From contig DAOTXN010000019.1 in the NCBI GenBank assembly GCA_034435435.1, positions 1 through 15,263 on the forward strand: a stretch of 15,263 nucleotides of DNA, read 5' to 3'. The first letter of the stretch is position 1. Each line of letters begins with the position of its first letter. Position numbers and translations under genes: made by a program. The notes under the pieces were generated by a model. The model was given only the letters and a program-made list of their open reading frames with translations. It was not told the DNA's origin and searched no databases. The stretch is from DAOTXN01 sp034435435. GTDB taxonomy: Bacteria > Chloroflexota > Anaerolineae > S140-20. Shown piece after piece: positions 1 through 7,867 of this stretch.

Positions 1-133
1 TCCCCTGTGCAAGTTGTCGTCTCATCTTGACTACGTTGGAGTATTCTGCATCACGACAATCGCGATTTGGCTTGAACAACGATTATGGCGTTTTCTGGAG
101 TGGAAGCAACTCACTATACCGTAATTTCAGCAG
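1..133. other. Intergenic left edge, no gene seen
   Basis: No supported gene is seen here. The stretch is visibly richer in A and T than the genes that follow. It holds a perfect 10-base palindrome, AATCGCGATT, at 58-67. At 40-57 an 11-base word AGTATTCTGCA, then three bases, then CGAC matches an identical arrangement at 14872-14889 near the other end of the window. Either could be part of a dispersed element, but two copies are too few to define one. Confidence 0.5.
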
Positions 134-180
134 GATTAACACAGACTCAGATCAGTGTCCATCTGTGTTAATCTGTGTCC
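134..180 (-). repeat. 10-base quasi-tandem repeat with a 12-bp hairpin
   Basis: Read on the minus strand, 180-151 is three 10-base units: GGACACAGAT, TAACACAGAT and GGACACTGAT. They begin 4 bases after the TAG stop of the metallopeptidase gene. An inverted partner follows: GATTAACACAGA at 134-145 pairs perfectly with TCTGTGTTAATC at 162-173, a 12-bp stem with a 16-base loop. There is no T-run after the stem, so intrinsic termination is uncertain. The same unit family occurs at 9604-9633. Words of this kind are common as dispersed intergenic repeats in large bacterial genomes. Confidence 0.75.
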
Positions 181-184
181 CATT

Positions 185-1507
185 CTAAAAATCCGGGAAC
201 ACGGCGCGCACGGCTTCCAAGGTCGGCTGGTCGGGGGCGATGATGATCAGCGTTTCGCCCTGCCCGTTTTGCGTCAGCAGCAGCAGGTCGTCGCCGGACC
301 ACCCCAGCGCGCCGGTCCCGGTCTGACTCGGCTCGGCGCCAAAACGGGCCTGTGCAAAGTCGGCGTAGGTCTCGAAAAACTCGCCGGCGTCGGCGGGCGT
401 GTCCCAGGCCAGGCGCAGAACCAGCACAAAGGCGCTTTCGTCGTCGCGCCAATAGACGGCGTAGCGGTCGCCGCCCCAGCCCTGGGCTGCTGTTTCGGCG
501 TCCGCCTGGCTCACGTGCACGTCCAGATAAAGCCCCAGCCCAAACTCGCCCATCACGTCCTCGTCCACCCGCCGCCAGCCTGTACCCAACGTATCGGTCA
601 GCGGCGGCAGCGCGACGATTTGGGGCGCGTCGCCGGGGTAGCGTTCCGGGTGCATGATCTGCTCGCTGGAGAGCGGCGGGTTGGCGTAGGCCGCGTCCAC
701 GGCCTCCCAGCCGCCGTCGGCAAACAACTCGGTCACAAACTTTAGCCCCGCCTCATAGGGAAATAACAGCGATGCGCGCACGACCTCGGGCGCCGAGTCC
801 AACACGCTGGAATCGACCGCGTTGATCTGATCCAGCAGTTCCTGAATGTCGCTCATTTCAAAGTATTGGAGCATGTACTGCTGTTGCAGCAGGGAAGCAT
901 CTCCCTCCACCAGACTGCGGACGGCCAATTGTTTTTCGCTATCCTCTTCCTCGCCATCGTCCTCGTCGGTAAAACCCAGCGCCTGGAGGTCAAAGTGCTG
1001 ATCTTGCAATACGTGAGTATATTCGTGAGAGTAGGTGGACCGCTCTAACGCGCCGGGCTGCTGGCCGCTTTTAACGACGTACATCTCTTGCGTGTCGGGA
1101 TCATAAAAGCCCGCGACTTGCTCGGTCTGTAAATCGAGCAACAGCGTGTACAAATCCACGTCCTTATCCATCAGCTCAAAAGCGGCATAGAGCAACGCAT
1201 CGTCGCGCGCCTCCCGCTCGGTATAATCCTCGGCCATCTCTGCGTCGAGCTTGGTCCGCAGCTCATCGGTGCTCAACAGCGCCTTGTCCACCGATTCGAG
1301 CGTCTCCAGACCACGCATTTCACTCACACGCCCTTCGATGACCTGCATGGCTTCCAGGACCGCCTCGTCGGAAACCGGAGCCTCGACCTTGGACGTGTCG
1401 GCCGGGGTGGGCAGCTTGTCGCCGCCCGAAAGGGCGCAACCCAACCCCACCAAAACGGGTAACGCTATCAACCAAAAAATACGCAAAGAAAAGCTTGATC
1501 GCATCAT
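185..1507 (-). CDS. Putative lipoprotein zinc metallopeptidase (HExxH)
   Basis: A 440-residue exported protein. The first 24 residues are a short basic start, a hydrophobic stretch (10-22) and Cys24, which suggests a lipoprotein signal although the lipobox (VGLGC) is not canonical. Residues 161-165 read HEYTH, the zinc-binding HExxH signature, and LVEGDAS (199-205) offers Glu201 as a possible third ligand about 36 residues on, a gluzincin-like arrangement. An acidic stretch (181-191) lies between them. I infer a cell-surface protease but cannot name the family; DUF-type metallopeptidases of Chloroflexota are a possible match. The ATG at 1507 is preceded by GGATAAGGG at close spacing; a second ATG follows at once. 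The gene starts 7 bases after the stop of the membrane-protein gene at 1515, so the two are probably co-transcribed. Confidence 0.8.
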   Translation of the reverse strand: MMRSSFSLRIFWLIALPVLVGLGCALSGGDKLPTPADTSKVEAPVSDEAVLEAMQVIEGRVSEMRGLETLESVDKALLSTDELRTKLDAEMAEDYTEREARDDALLYAAFELMDKDVDLYTLLLDLQTEQVAGFYDPDTQEMYVVKSGQQPGALERSTYSHEYTHVLQDQHFDLQALGFTDEDDGEEEDSEKQLAVRSLVEGDASLLQQQYMLQYFEMSDIQELLDQINAVDSSVLDSAPEVVRASLLFPYEAGLKFVTELFADGGWEAVDAAYANPPLSSEQIMHPERYPGDAPQIVALPPLTDTLGTGWRRVDEDVMGEFGLGLYLDVHVSQADAETAAQGWGGDRYAVYWRDDESAFVLVLRLAWDTPADAGEFFETYADFAQARFGAEPSQTGTGALGWSGDDLLLLTQNGQGETLIIIAPDQPTLEAVRAVFPDF

Positions 1508-1514
1508 TATACCC

Positions 1515-1904
1515 TTATCCTAATGCACTGACAATAAAAGATAGCGCCACGACGATGATTCCGCTGACGCCAAACAAAAAGGTCATGGTCTCGCCCTGTC
1601 GAGTGCGCGTCTTTTCCTCATCCAGGGCCTCACTAAAGCTACGGTCGGCCATGCGAAAGGACATGCTGGCCCGCCCAAAAATCTCACCGATCAGCGGAAA
1701 CAACCCAATGATCAGCAAAATCGCGCCGGCAACGAACAAGCCGTCGGCGACTCCGGTCAGGCGGCGCGGGCCGACGACCAGCGCGTACAACCCGGCCCCG
1801 ACCAGACTCACAGCCAGGATGCGCCCCACCGAGCGCACAAAACCCCGGGTCTGCTCCCGGCGGTCTGCGCGGGATGACGGTTCAAAAGAGGGTTGTTCTT
1901 CCAT
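1515..1904 (-). CDS. Small three-helix membrane protein, unknown function
   Basis: A 129-residue protein with a polar, charged N-terminus (1-27) and three likely membrane helices at about 28-46, 53-73 and 106-127. A charged loop (78-104, rich in Arg, Asp and Glu) lies between the second and third. I do not recognise a family. I chose the ATG at 1904 because GGGAGG lies about 8 bases upstream. The same frame also opens at an ATG at 1925 and a GTG at 1943, both without a ribosome binding site; the GTG falls within a few bases of the predicted transcription start. The gene is first in a two-gene unit with the lipoprotein metallopeptidase, so it may help anchor or regulate it, which is inference. 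Confidence 0.72.
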   Translation of the reverse strand: MEEQPSFEPSSRADRREQTRGFVRSVGRILAVSLVGAGLYALVVGPRRLTGVADGLFVAGAILLIIGLFPLIGEIFGRASMSFRMADRSFSEALDEEKTRTRQGETMTFLFGVSGIIVVALSFIVSALG

Positions 1905-1952
1905 TGATTCGGCCTCCCTGTTCATAAAAAGAGCATCGCGCACTGCTCAGGA

Positions 1953-1981
1953 ATGCTAACACAACGCGGGTGCTCTGTCAA
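1953..1981 (-). promoter_or_regulatory. Sigma70-type promoter for the 1904-185 unit
   Basis: On the minus strand a consensus -35 TTGACA (1981-1976) is followed by a 17-base spacer and TAGCAT (1958-1953), which matches 4 of 6 positions of the -10 consensus. Transcription would begin near 1946, giving an untranslated leader of about 40 bases before the ATG at 1904. Confidence 0.55.
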
Positions 1982-1982
1982 C

Positions 1983-2011
1983 TTGGCGGCTGATGCAAAA
2001 CACTCTATAAT
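1983..2011 (+). promoter_or_regulatory. Sigma70-type promoter for the beta-CASP nuclease gene
   Basis: TTGGCG (1983-1988), a 17-base spacer and a perfect TATAAT (2006-2011). The start of transcription would be near 2018, leaving a leader of about 80 bases. A Shine-Dalgarno AGGAG at 2086-2090 stands 7 bases before the GTG start at 2098. The -35 box is one base away from the -35 box of the divergent promoter. Confidence 0.7.
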
Positions 2012-2097
2012 AGCCCTGACTGCAGATTGGCTGGGAGCGCCAGGCTCTAGCCCGGCGTTCCCAAAGGTTCAGTTGTGAATCGTATAGGAGAGTTAAA

Positions 2098-3501
2098 GTG
2101 AACGTCCAATTTTGGGGTGCGGCGCGCACCGTCACCGGCTCGATGCACCTGTTGACCATTAACGGCGCCCAAATTCTGCTCGACTGTGGATTGTACCAGG
2201 GCAAGCGCGACGAAAGCTTTGAGCGCAACAGCAACCTGCCCTTCGACCCGCACAGCATAGATCTGATGATCCTATCTCACGCCCACATCGACCATTCTGG
2301 CAACATCCCCAGCCTGATCAAGAACGGCTACAGCGGACCGATTTATTGCACCTTTGCCACGCGCGACCTGTGCGCCACCATGCTACCCGACAGCGGCCAC
2401 ATCCAGGAAATGGACGCCGCTTATGCCAACAAAAAACGCGCCCGCAAAGGCGAGCCGCCCGTCGAGCCAATCTATACCCAAGAAGACGCCGTGAATTGCC
2501 TCGGTCAATTTGTCAGTCTGGGCTACGAGCGCGCCTTTCCGCTGACACCCGGCGTACACCTGACCTTTTACGACGCCGGACACATCCTGGGCTCGGCCAT
2601 CGTGCAACTGGACATCGCATCGAACAATGGAGGCGGCCCGCACCGCTTTGTCTTTAGCGGCGACCTGGGTCGCCCCGACAAACCCATCATCCAAGACCCG
2701 ACCCCCATCGAAAGCTGCGACACGCTCATCATCGAGAGCACCTACGGCAACCGCACCCACAAAGATGTGGACAGCAGCCGAGACGAGCTTCGGCGCGTGG
2801 TGCTCGAGACGGCGCGGCGCGGCGGCAAGGTCATCGTGCCCGCCTTTGCCGTGGGCCGCACGCAAGAGCTGGTCTACGAGCTGAACCAGCTCATCAGCGA
2901 CGGCGAGCTGCCCGATTTGCCTGTGTTTGTGGACAGCCCGCTGGCCATCGACGCCACCAGCGTATTCCGGCTGCATCCTGAATGCTACGACGACGAGGTG
3001 GGGCAGTTTCTGCGCGAAACCGGCGCACGCGACCCCTTTGGTTTTGGCCGTTTACAGTACACCCGCAGCGTGGACGAGTCCAAAGCCATCAACGACATGC
3101 CCGGCCCGGCCATCATCATCAGCGCCTCAGGTATGGCCGAGACCGGGCGCATCCAGCACCATCTGAAAAACAACATCCCCGACCCGCGCAACACAGTGCT
3201 CATCGTCGGCTGGCAGGCTCCCGACACGCTGGGACGCTACATCGTCGAAAAGCACGAAACGGTCAAGATTTTCGGCGAGCGCTTCCCGTTGCGCGCCCAA
3301 GTAGAGACCATCAACGGCTTCAGCGCCCACGCCGACCGAGACGAATTGCTGGGTTGGGTGCAGGCCATGCACAAACGCCCCGCCAAAGCCTTTGTCGTCC
3401 ACGGCGAGCCTGAACCTGCCCAAGCCCTGGCCGACGGGCTGGCTGGGTTAGGCGTGGGCGAAACCTGCGTGCCCGACCGGGGCGAAACGCACGCTTTCTA
3501 G
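2098..3501 (+). CDS. Beta-CASP metallo-beta-lactamase-fold RNA nuclease
   Basis: A 467-residue cytoplasmic protein of the Cft2/Ysh1-like (COG1236) group, metal-dependent nucleases that process RNA. The N-terminus (FWGAARTVTGS, 5-15) is typical of the family. The metal site is complete: HAHIDH at 61-66, His162 in AGHILGS and Asp189 in SGDLGR. The beta-CASP part shows ESTYGNR (213-219), and the C-terminal motifs are SGMAETGR (344-351), FSAHAD (408-413, His411) and VVHGEPE (433-439, His435). Length is normal for this group. The start is GTG with AGGAG 7 bases upstream, and the N-terminal motif would be cut by any later start. It is probably a single-gene unit: its own promoter lies at 1983-2011, and ftsK has a separate -10 element downstream. 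RNA substrates cannot be told from the sequence. Confidence 0.92.
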   Translation: MNVQFWGAARTVTGSMHLLTINGAQILLDCGLYQGKRDESFERNSNLPFDPHSIDLMILSHAHIDHSGNIPSLIKNGYSGPIYCTFATRDLCATMLPDSGHIQEMDAAYANKKRARKGEPPVEPIYTQEDAVNCLGQFVSLGYERAFPLTPGVHLTFYDAGHILGSAIVQLDIASNNGGGPHRFVFSGDLGRPDKPIIQDPTPIESCDTLIIESTYGNRTHKDVDSSRDELRRVVLETARRGGKVIVPAFAVGRTQELVYELNQLISDGELPDLPVFVDSPLAIDATSVFRLHPECYDDEVGQFLRETGARDPFGFGRLQYTRSVDESKAINDMPGPAIIISASGMAETGRIQHHLKNNIPDPRNTVLIVGWQAPDTLGRYIVEKHETVKIFGERFPLRAQVETINGFSAHADRDELLGWVQAMHKRPAKAFVVHGEPEPAQALADGLAGLGVGETCVPDRGETHAF

Positions 3502-3518
3502 CGTTTTGTGACGGCTTG

Positions 3519-3527
3519 TGTTATAAT
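3519..3527 (+). promoter_or_regulatory. Extended -10 promoter element for ftsK
   Basis: TGTTATAAT at 3519-3527 is a perfect extended -10 (TG, one base, TATAAT). I see no good -35 box at the normal distance, as expected for extended -10 promoters. Transcription would begin near 3534, leaving a leader of about 44 bases made largely of the GTGACGA repeat. Confidence 0.5.
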
Positions 3528-3553
3528 AAGAGAACATCTGTCCTATATGATGA

Positions 3554-3581
3554 GTAACCAGTGACGAGTGACGAGTAATGG
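3554..3581 (+). repeat. 7-base quasi-tandem repeat containing the ftsK start
   Basis: Four 7-base units in a row: GTAACCA, GTGACGA, GTGACGA and GTAATGG. The ATG used for ftsK (3578-3580) lies inside the last unit. Similar GTGACGAGT strings occur as dispersed intergenic repeats in several bacterial phyla (general knowledge). Only one copy is seen in this window, so its dispersed nature here is inferred. Confidence 0.6.
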
Positions 3582-5872
3582 CTCCTAAAACCCCATCGCG
3601 CGGCAAAAGCGGACAGGGCAAAAAACCCCAGGGTAGATTGCCAACCCTTTCGATCACGCTGGACCAGTGGCTCGACCTGCTCGGGCTGGGGCTGGTGTTG
3701 CTGGCGTTGCTGACCTTTTTGAGCTTTCTATCCAGTCAGGGATCGCTCACCGGCTGGTGGCTAGGCTTGCTGCGTCAGATCTTTGGTTGGGGCGTCTTTG
3801 CCGTGCCGGTGGGGTTGGCCGGCGTGGGGCTGTGGCTCATCTTGCGTCGCTTTGAAGGCGCCCAGCTCAAAATCGAGCCAGAAGTGGTCATCGGCGTCTT
3901 TTTGCTTTTTTTCACAGCGTTGGCCAGCCTGCACCTGCTGGCGGGCGTGCTCTACGACCAGGAACGACTGGAGCTGGCCGAGCGGGGCGTCGGCGGCGGG
4001 CACATCGGGCGCTTGCTCGACGATCTGTTAATGGGGGCCGTGGGTAGCTGGGGTGCGGTGGTGGTGCTGCTGGCGCTGTGGATCATCGGCCTCATCTTTG
4101 CCCTGGGCGTGTCACTGGTGGAAATGGCCCATTTCATCGGGCGGGGCCTCGCGTGGGCCAGGGGGCGCGGTCCACTGCGCCCTACTGCCGAGGCCGAACC
4201 GGACATCGTGATCAACACCCCCACCCGCCGCACGCGAGAAGCCGAGCTTACTCCACCGCCGCCTTCCAGAGCCGCCGCGCCGCCGCGCCGCACCAGGCTA
4301 GAAAGAACGTCCTCTTCCGAACCGGCGACTGCCGCCGCTGCGCCCGGAACCGAGCTGGTCTTCCCGCGCACCCACATCATCGGCGGCCAACAAACCTGGC
4401 GCCTGCCGGTGGTCGAAGAGATTTTCGAAAGCGGCGGAGAGCAAGAGTTGAGCGAAGGCGAAATCCGCGAGCGGGCGCAGATCATCGAAAAGACGCTGCG
4501 CAGTTTTGGCGTACCGGGCCGCGTGACCGAAGTCAATCGCGGTCCGGTGATCACCCAATTCGGCGTCGAGCCAGGCTTTGTCGAGACGCGCGGCGGCAAA
4601 CGCACCAAAGTCAAAGTCAGTCGCATTGCCGCGCTATCCGACGACCTGGCGTTGGCCCTGGCCGCGCCGCGCATCCGCATCGAAACCCCCGTGCCCGGCA
4701 AGAGCATGGTCGGCATCGAAGTGCCCAACGCCGAAGTGGCTACCGTGGCCCTGCGCGACCTGATCGAAACCGACGAATTCGGCCGGCTCAAAAAGAAAAC
4801 GCCGTTGCCCCTGGCCCTGGGCCAGGACGTATCCGGTCAGCCGGTGATGGCCGACCTGACCGCTATGCCCCACTTACTCATCGCCGGGGCCACCGGTTCG
4901 GGCAAGTCGGTATGCGTCAACGCGATTCTGGCCTGCATGCTCAGCTTTAATACCCCCGACCAACTCAAGCTGATTCTGGTGGACCCCAAGCGGGTCGAGC
5001 TGGTGCCTTATTCCGGCATTCCACATCTGCTAACGCCGGTGGTAGTCGATCTGGAGCGCGTGGTCGGCACGTTACAGTGGGTCACGCGCGAGATGGACGG
5101 GCGCTATCGCAATTTCGCCAAGATGGGCGCGCGCAACATCGCCGATTATAACCGGCGCGTAGCCGATAAAGCCAATCCCGGCGACCGCGAAGGGCCGCTG
5201 CCCTACATCGTCGTCATCATTGACGAATTGGCCGACCTGATGATGCTCGCGCCAGACGAGGTGGAGCGGACGGTGTGTCGCATCGCTCAGATGGCTCGCG
5301 CTACCGGCATCCATCTCATCATCGCCACCCAGCGCCCCAGCGTGGACGTGGTCACCGGTCTGATCAAGGCCAACTTTCCGGCCCGCATCAGTTTCGCTGT
5401 GGCTTCATCGGTGGATTCGCGGGTCGTGCTGGACACGGTAGGGGCCGAGCGGCTGCTGGGCCGGGGCGACATGCTCTATATGTCTCCCGAGTCGGGTCAG
5501 CCACAGCGCGCGCAAGGCGTGTTTGTCTCGGATCAGGAGTTGCAAAAGCTGGTCCGCCACTGGAAAGGAACGCGCACCACCGACGCCAGCACAGAGGCGC
5601 CGCCCGCGCCGCCCGAGCCGGTGATCCAGCAACCTTTGTGGGAAGAGATGCGCCACGAAATGGAGCAAGCAAACCCCGAAGACGTGCTGCTCAATAATGC
5701 CATCGAGGTCGTGCGAGACGCCGGGCGGGCCTCTATCTCGCTGTTGCAGCGACGGCTGCGCATTGGCTACACCCGCGCGGCGCGGCTGATCGACCTGATG
5801 GAGGAACAGGGCATCGTTGGCCCGTCTGTGGGGGGCAGCTATGCCCGCGAGGTGTTGACCGACAAAGAGTAG
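3578..5872 (+). CDS. ftsK: DNA translocase FtsK/SpoIIIE
   Basis: A 764-residue septum-anchored ATPase that pumps chromosomal DNA through the closing division site. Four membrane helices lie at about 32-53, 67-88, 102-125 and 153-182. A charged, Pro- and Arg-rich linker follows (187-270). The motor has Walker A GATGSGKS at 437-444 and Walker B IIDEL with Asp549 and Glu550. The C-terminal gamma winged helix (about 697-759, with RRLRIGYTRAARLIDLMEEQ) should read polar guide sequences and contact XerCD. The size fits the SpoIIIE type with a short linker rather than the long E. coli form. The ATG at 3578 lies in a repeat and has no clear Shine-Dalgarno; a frame stop at 3569 rules out earlier starts, and a TTG at 3638 preceded by AGGG is a possible alternative. 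The DUF2079 gene follows after 44 bases. Confidence 0.96.
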   Translation: MAPKTPSRGKSGQGKKPQGRLPTLSITLDQWLDLLGLGLVLLALLTFLSFLSSQGSLTGWWLGLLRQIFGWGVFAVPVGLAGVGLWLILRRFEGAQLKIEPEVVIGVFLLFFTALASLHLLAGVLYDQERLELAERGVGGGHIGRLLDDLLMGAVGSWGAVVVLLALWIIGLIFALGVSLVEMAHFIGRGLAWARGRGPLRPTAEAEPDIVINTPTRRTREAELTPPPPSRAAAPPRRTRLERTSSSEPATAAAAPGTELVFPRTHIIGGQQTWRLPVVEEIFESGGEQELSEGEIRERAQIIEKTLRSFGVPGRVTEVNRGPVITQFGVEPGFVETRGGKRTKVKVSRIAALSDDLALALAAPRIRIETPVPGKSMVGIEVPNAEVATVALRDLIETDEFGRLKKKTPLPLALGQDVSGQPVMADLTAMPHLLIAGATGSGKSVCVNAILACMLSFNTPDQLKLILVDPKRVELVPYSGIPHLLTPVVVDLERVVGTLQWVTREMDGRYRNFAKMGARNIADYNRRVADKANPGDREGPLPYIVVIIDELADLMMLAPDEVERTVCRIAQMARATGIHLIIATQRPSVDVVTGLIKANFPARISFAVASSVDSRVVLDTVGAERLLGRGDMLYMSPESGQPQRAQGVFVSDQELQKLVRHWKGTRTTDASTEAPPAPPEPVIQQPLWEEMRHEMEQANPEDVLLNNAIEVVRDAGRASISLLQRRLRIGYTRAARLIDLMEEQGIVGPSVGGSYAREVLTDKE

Positions 5873-5916
5873 CGGTCAACAGCCCCGCACCCGGACACAA
5901 ATGATCCCATCATGCG

Positions 5917-7857
5917 ATGAAAAAGAATCATCGATTCTATTGGAAACGCTGGCTTCCCGCACACAACGCCCCGGCCTGGGCCGTGATCATACTGATGGTG
6001 AGCTATGCGCTCTTTTTTTCCGCTTTCACCCTGGCCCAGCACCGGGCTTTTTTGACCCTGGGTTTTGACCTGGGCAACGTCGATCAGGCGCTGTGGTCCA
6101 CCACGCAGGGCCGCATCTTGCGCTATACCAACTGGCCGGGCGGGACGATCCGCTTTGGCAACCACTTTGAACCCATCCTGCTGCTCGTGTCGCTCACTTA
6201 TTTCATTCACAGCGGGCCAGAAACGCTGTTGGTGCTCCAATCGCTCGTGTTGGCCGCAGGCGCCTGGCCCATTTTTCGCCTGGCCGGACGCCGGCTGGAA
6301 AGCGAGTGGATGGGCGTGCTCTTTGCCGCGCTCTACCTGCTGTTCCCCGGCCTGGAAGCCGCGAACGTGTTCGACTTTCACGCGGTAGCCCTGGCCCCGA
6401 CTTGCCTGGCTTGGGCGTTCTGGTCACTGGAGCAGGCGCGCTATAAACGCTTTGTGGTGTGGGGCCTGCTGGCGATGGCCTGCAAAGAAGAGATTCCGCT
6501 GATCGTTGCCCTCATGGGGGTGTGGCTGGCGGCGCGGGGGCGGCGATGGTTGGGACTAGCCATTGCCGGCCTGGGTGTGGCGTGGACGGCAACGGCCCTG
6601 CTGGTCATCATCCCCGGCTTGAATACCCTGGACGTCAGCCCACAACTGAACCGCTACAGCCAGTTGGGTCAGGGTCCCAAGCAGATGCTGGTTAACCTGG
6701 TAACCCATCCACACTTGTATGTCGAGACGCTGACCGCGCCGCTCAAAACCCAGTATCTGGTCAAGCTATTCTTCCCGACCGGCTATCTGGCCTTGCTGGC
6801 CCCGCACGTGCTGCTGCTTGCCGCCCCTTCCTTTGCCGTTAACCTGTTGAGCAGCCGACCCCACATGGTCGCGCTGGAAAAATTCCACTATACCGCGCCT
6901 CTCGCACCCTTTGTGATCATTGCAGGGGCTTACGGGCTGGCCTGGGCAGCGCGTGGATTGGGCCGCGTCTTTCGGCGCGTGGACCGGCGTTTTATCCTGG
7001 CCGTTTTGGGCAGTTATGTGCTGTTGTTCAGCCTGTTTTATCATCGTTTCAACGGCCTGACGCCATTGGCTCTCAACTTTACATGGCCCAAGACAGGCGA
7101 GCACGAGCGCATCGGACACCAATTGATCGAGCAAATCCCCCCCACGACCTCCGTGTCGGCCCAGAACCAGTTGAATCCCCATCTCACGCAGCGGCGCAAG
7201 GTATACGTCTTTCCACGCATCGAGGACGCCGAATACGTGCTGGTGGACGTGACGGTCTATCCCTACGTCGAACCGGTCGAAAAGTACAACCAGGCCGTGC
7301 GCGATCTGCTGGCCTCGTCTGACTTTGGCATCGCAGCGGCCTCCGACGGCTATATCCTGTTTCAACGCGGGGCGGGGAAAAGCGAACTGCCGGACGCTTT
7401 TTACACCGCTTTCGAGCCGCCGGATGGGAGCGGTCCATACGTCGCGCGGGCCACGTTCGTGGAAGGGCCGGCGCTGGCAGACGTCGCCTGGCGACTCGAA
7501 AAAGGCAATGAGCTGGTCGTGGAGACGGTGTGGCTGCGTCCGGCCGGATCACTCGTCGAGGGTCAGATCGTGGTTGAGCTGATCGAGTCGCCCGCCGCCT
7601 GGCAGGCGCAAACCGAACAGCCGTTGACGTTGACGCGCTGGTATCCGCCCCAGGAATGGCCGCAAGGCCAGCCTGTGCGAGATACAGCGCGGCTGGCCTT
7701 GTCAACAGATGCGCCGCTTGGCGCCCTATCTATCGGTCTGATCTTTCGCACACCCGCCGGGGAAACCCACAGAGTGGCCCTTTCCGAGGGTGTGGACTGG
7801 CAATTGGACGCATCCGCCGCGATACTACTGGTCCCCTTGGTCCCAACCGACCCATGA
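5917..7857 (+). CDS. DUF2079 polytopic membrane protein
   Basis: A 646-residue integral membrane protein. The N-terminal two thirds carry many hydrophobic segments, and the last ~190 residues (from about 450) form a soluble, beta-rich, probably extracellular domain. Family hallmarks are LGFDLGNVDQALW (48-60), GNHFEPILLL (81-90), FDFHAVALAP (152-161) and CKEEIPLIV (189-197). DUF2079 proteins resemble GT-C glycosyltransferases in layout, with acidic and His residues in the outer loops (Asp51, His83, His155), so a lipid-linked sugar transfer is plausible but unproven. The ATG at 5917 is the first start after an in-frame stop at 5902 and lacks a recognisable Shine-Dalgarno. It follows ftsK by 44 bases without an obvious promoter, so it may be read from the ftsK transcript. 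It converges on the DUF4349 gene with only 10 bases between stops. Confidence 0.88.
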   Translation: MKKNHRFYWKRWLPAHNAPAWAVIILMVSYALFFSAFTLAQHRAFLTLGFDLGNVDQALWSTTQGRILRYTNWPGGTIRFGNHFEPILLLVSLTYFIHSGPETLLVLQSLVLAAGAWPIFRLAGRRLESEWMGVLFAALYLLFPGLEAANVFDFHAVALAPTCLAWAFWSLEQARYKRFVVWGLLAMACKEEIPLIVALMGVWLAARGRRWLGLAIAGLGVAWTATALLVIIPGLNTLDVSPQLNRYSQLGQGPKQMLVNLVTHPHLYVETLTAPLKTQYLVKLFFPTGYLALLAPHVLLLAAPSFAVNLLSSRPHMVALEKFHYTAPLAPFVIIAGAYGLAWAARGLGRVFRRVDRRFILAVLGSYVLLFSLFYHRFNGLTPLALNFTWPKTGEHERIGHQLIEQIPPTTSVSAQNQLNPHLTQRRKVYVFPRIEDAEYVLVDVTVYPYVEPVEKYNQAVRDLLASSDFGIAAASDGYILFQRGAGKSELPDAFYTAFEPPDGSGPYVARATFVEGPALADVAWRLEKGNELVVETVWLRPAGSLVEGQIVVELIESPAAWQAQTEQPLTLTRWYPPQEWPQGQPVRDTARLALSTDAPLGALSIGLIFRTPAGETHRVALSEGVDWQLDASAAILLVPLVPTDP

Positions 7858-7867
7858 CACCTGCTTT

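Noticed and set aside
155..745. 196-codon plus-strand frame opposite the metallopeptidase
   Set aside because: Antisense shadow of a high-GC gene whose own frame has HEYTH and a signal sequence.
3485..3508. Hairpin AAACGC/GCGTTT around the stop of the beta-CASP gene as terminator
   Set aside because: The stem is only 6-8 pairs with a wobble, rich in A and T, overlaps the stop codon and lacks a following T-run.
3952..4950. Long frames on both strands (279 and 290 codons) overlapping ftsK
   Set aside because: Shadows of the GC-rich ftsK frame; low-complexity Arg, Ser and Pro content and no motifs.
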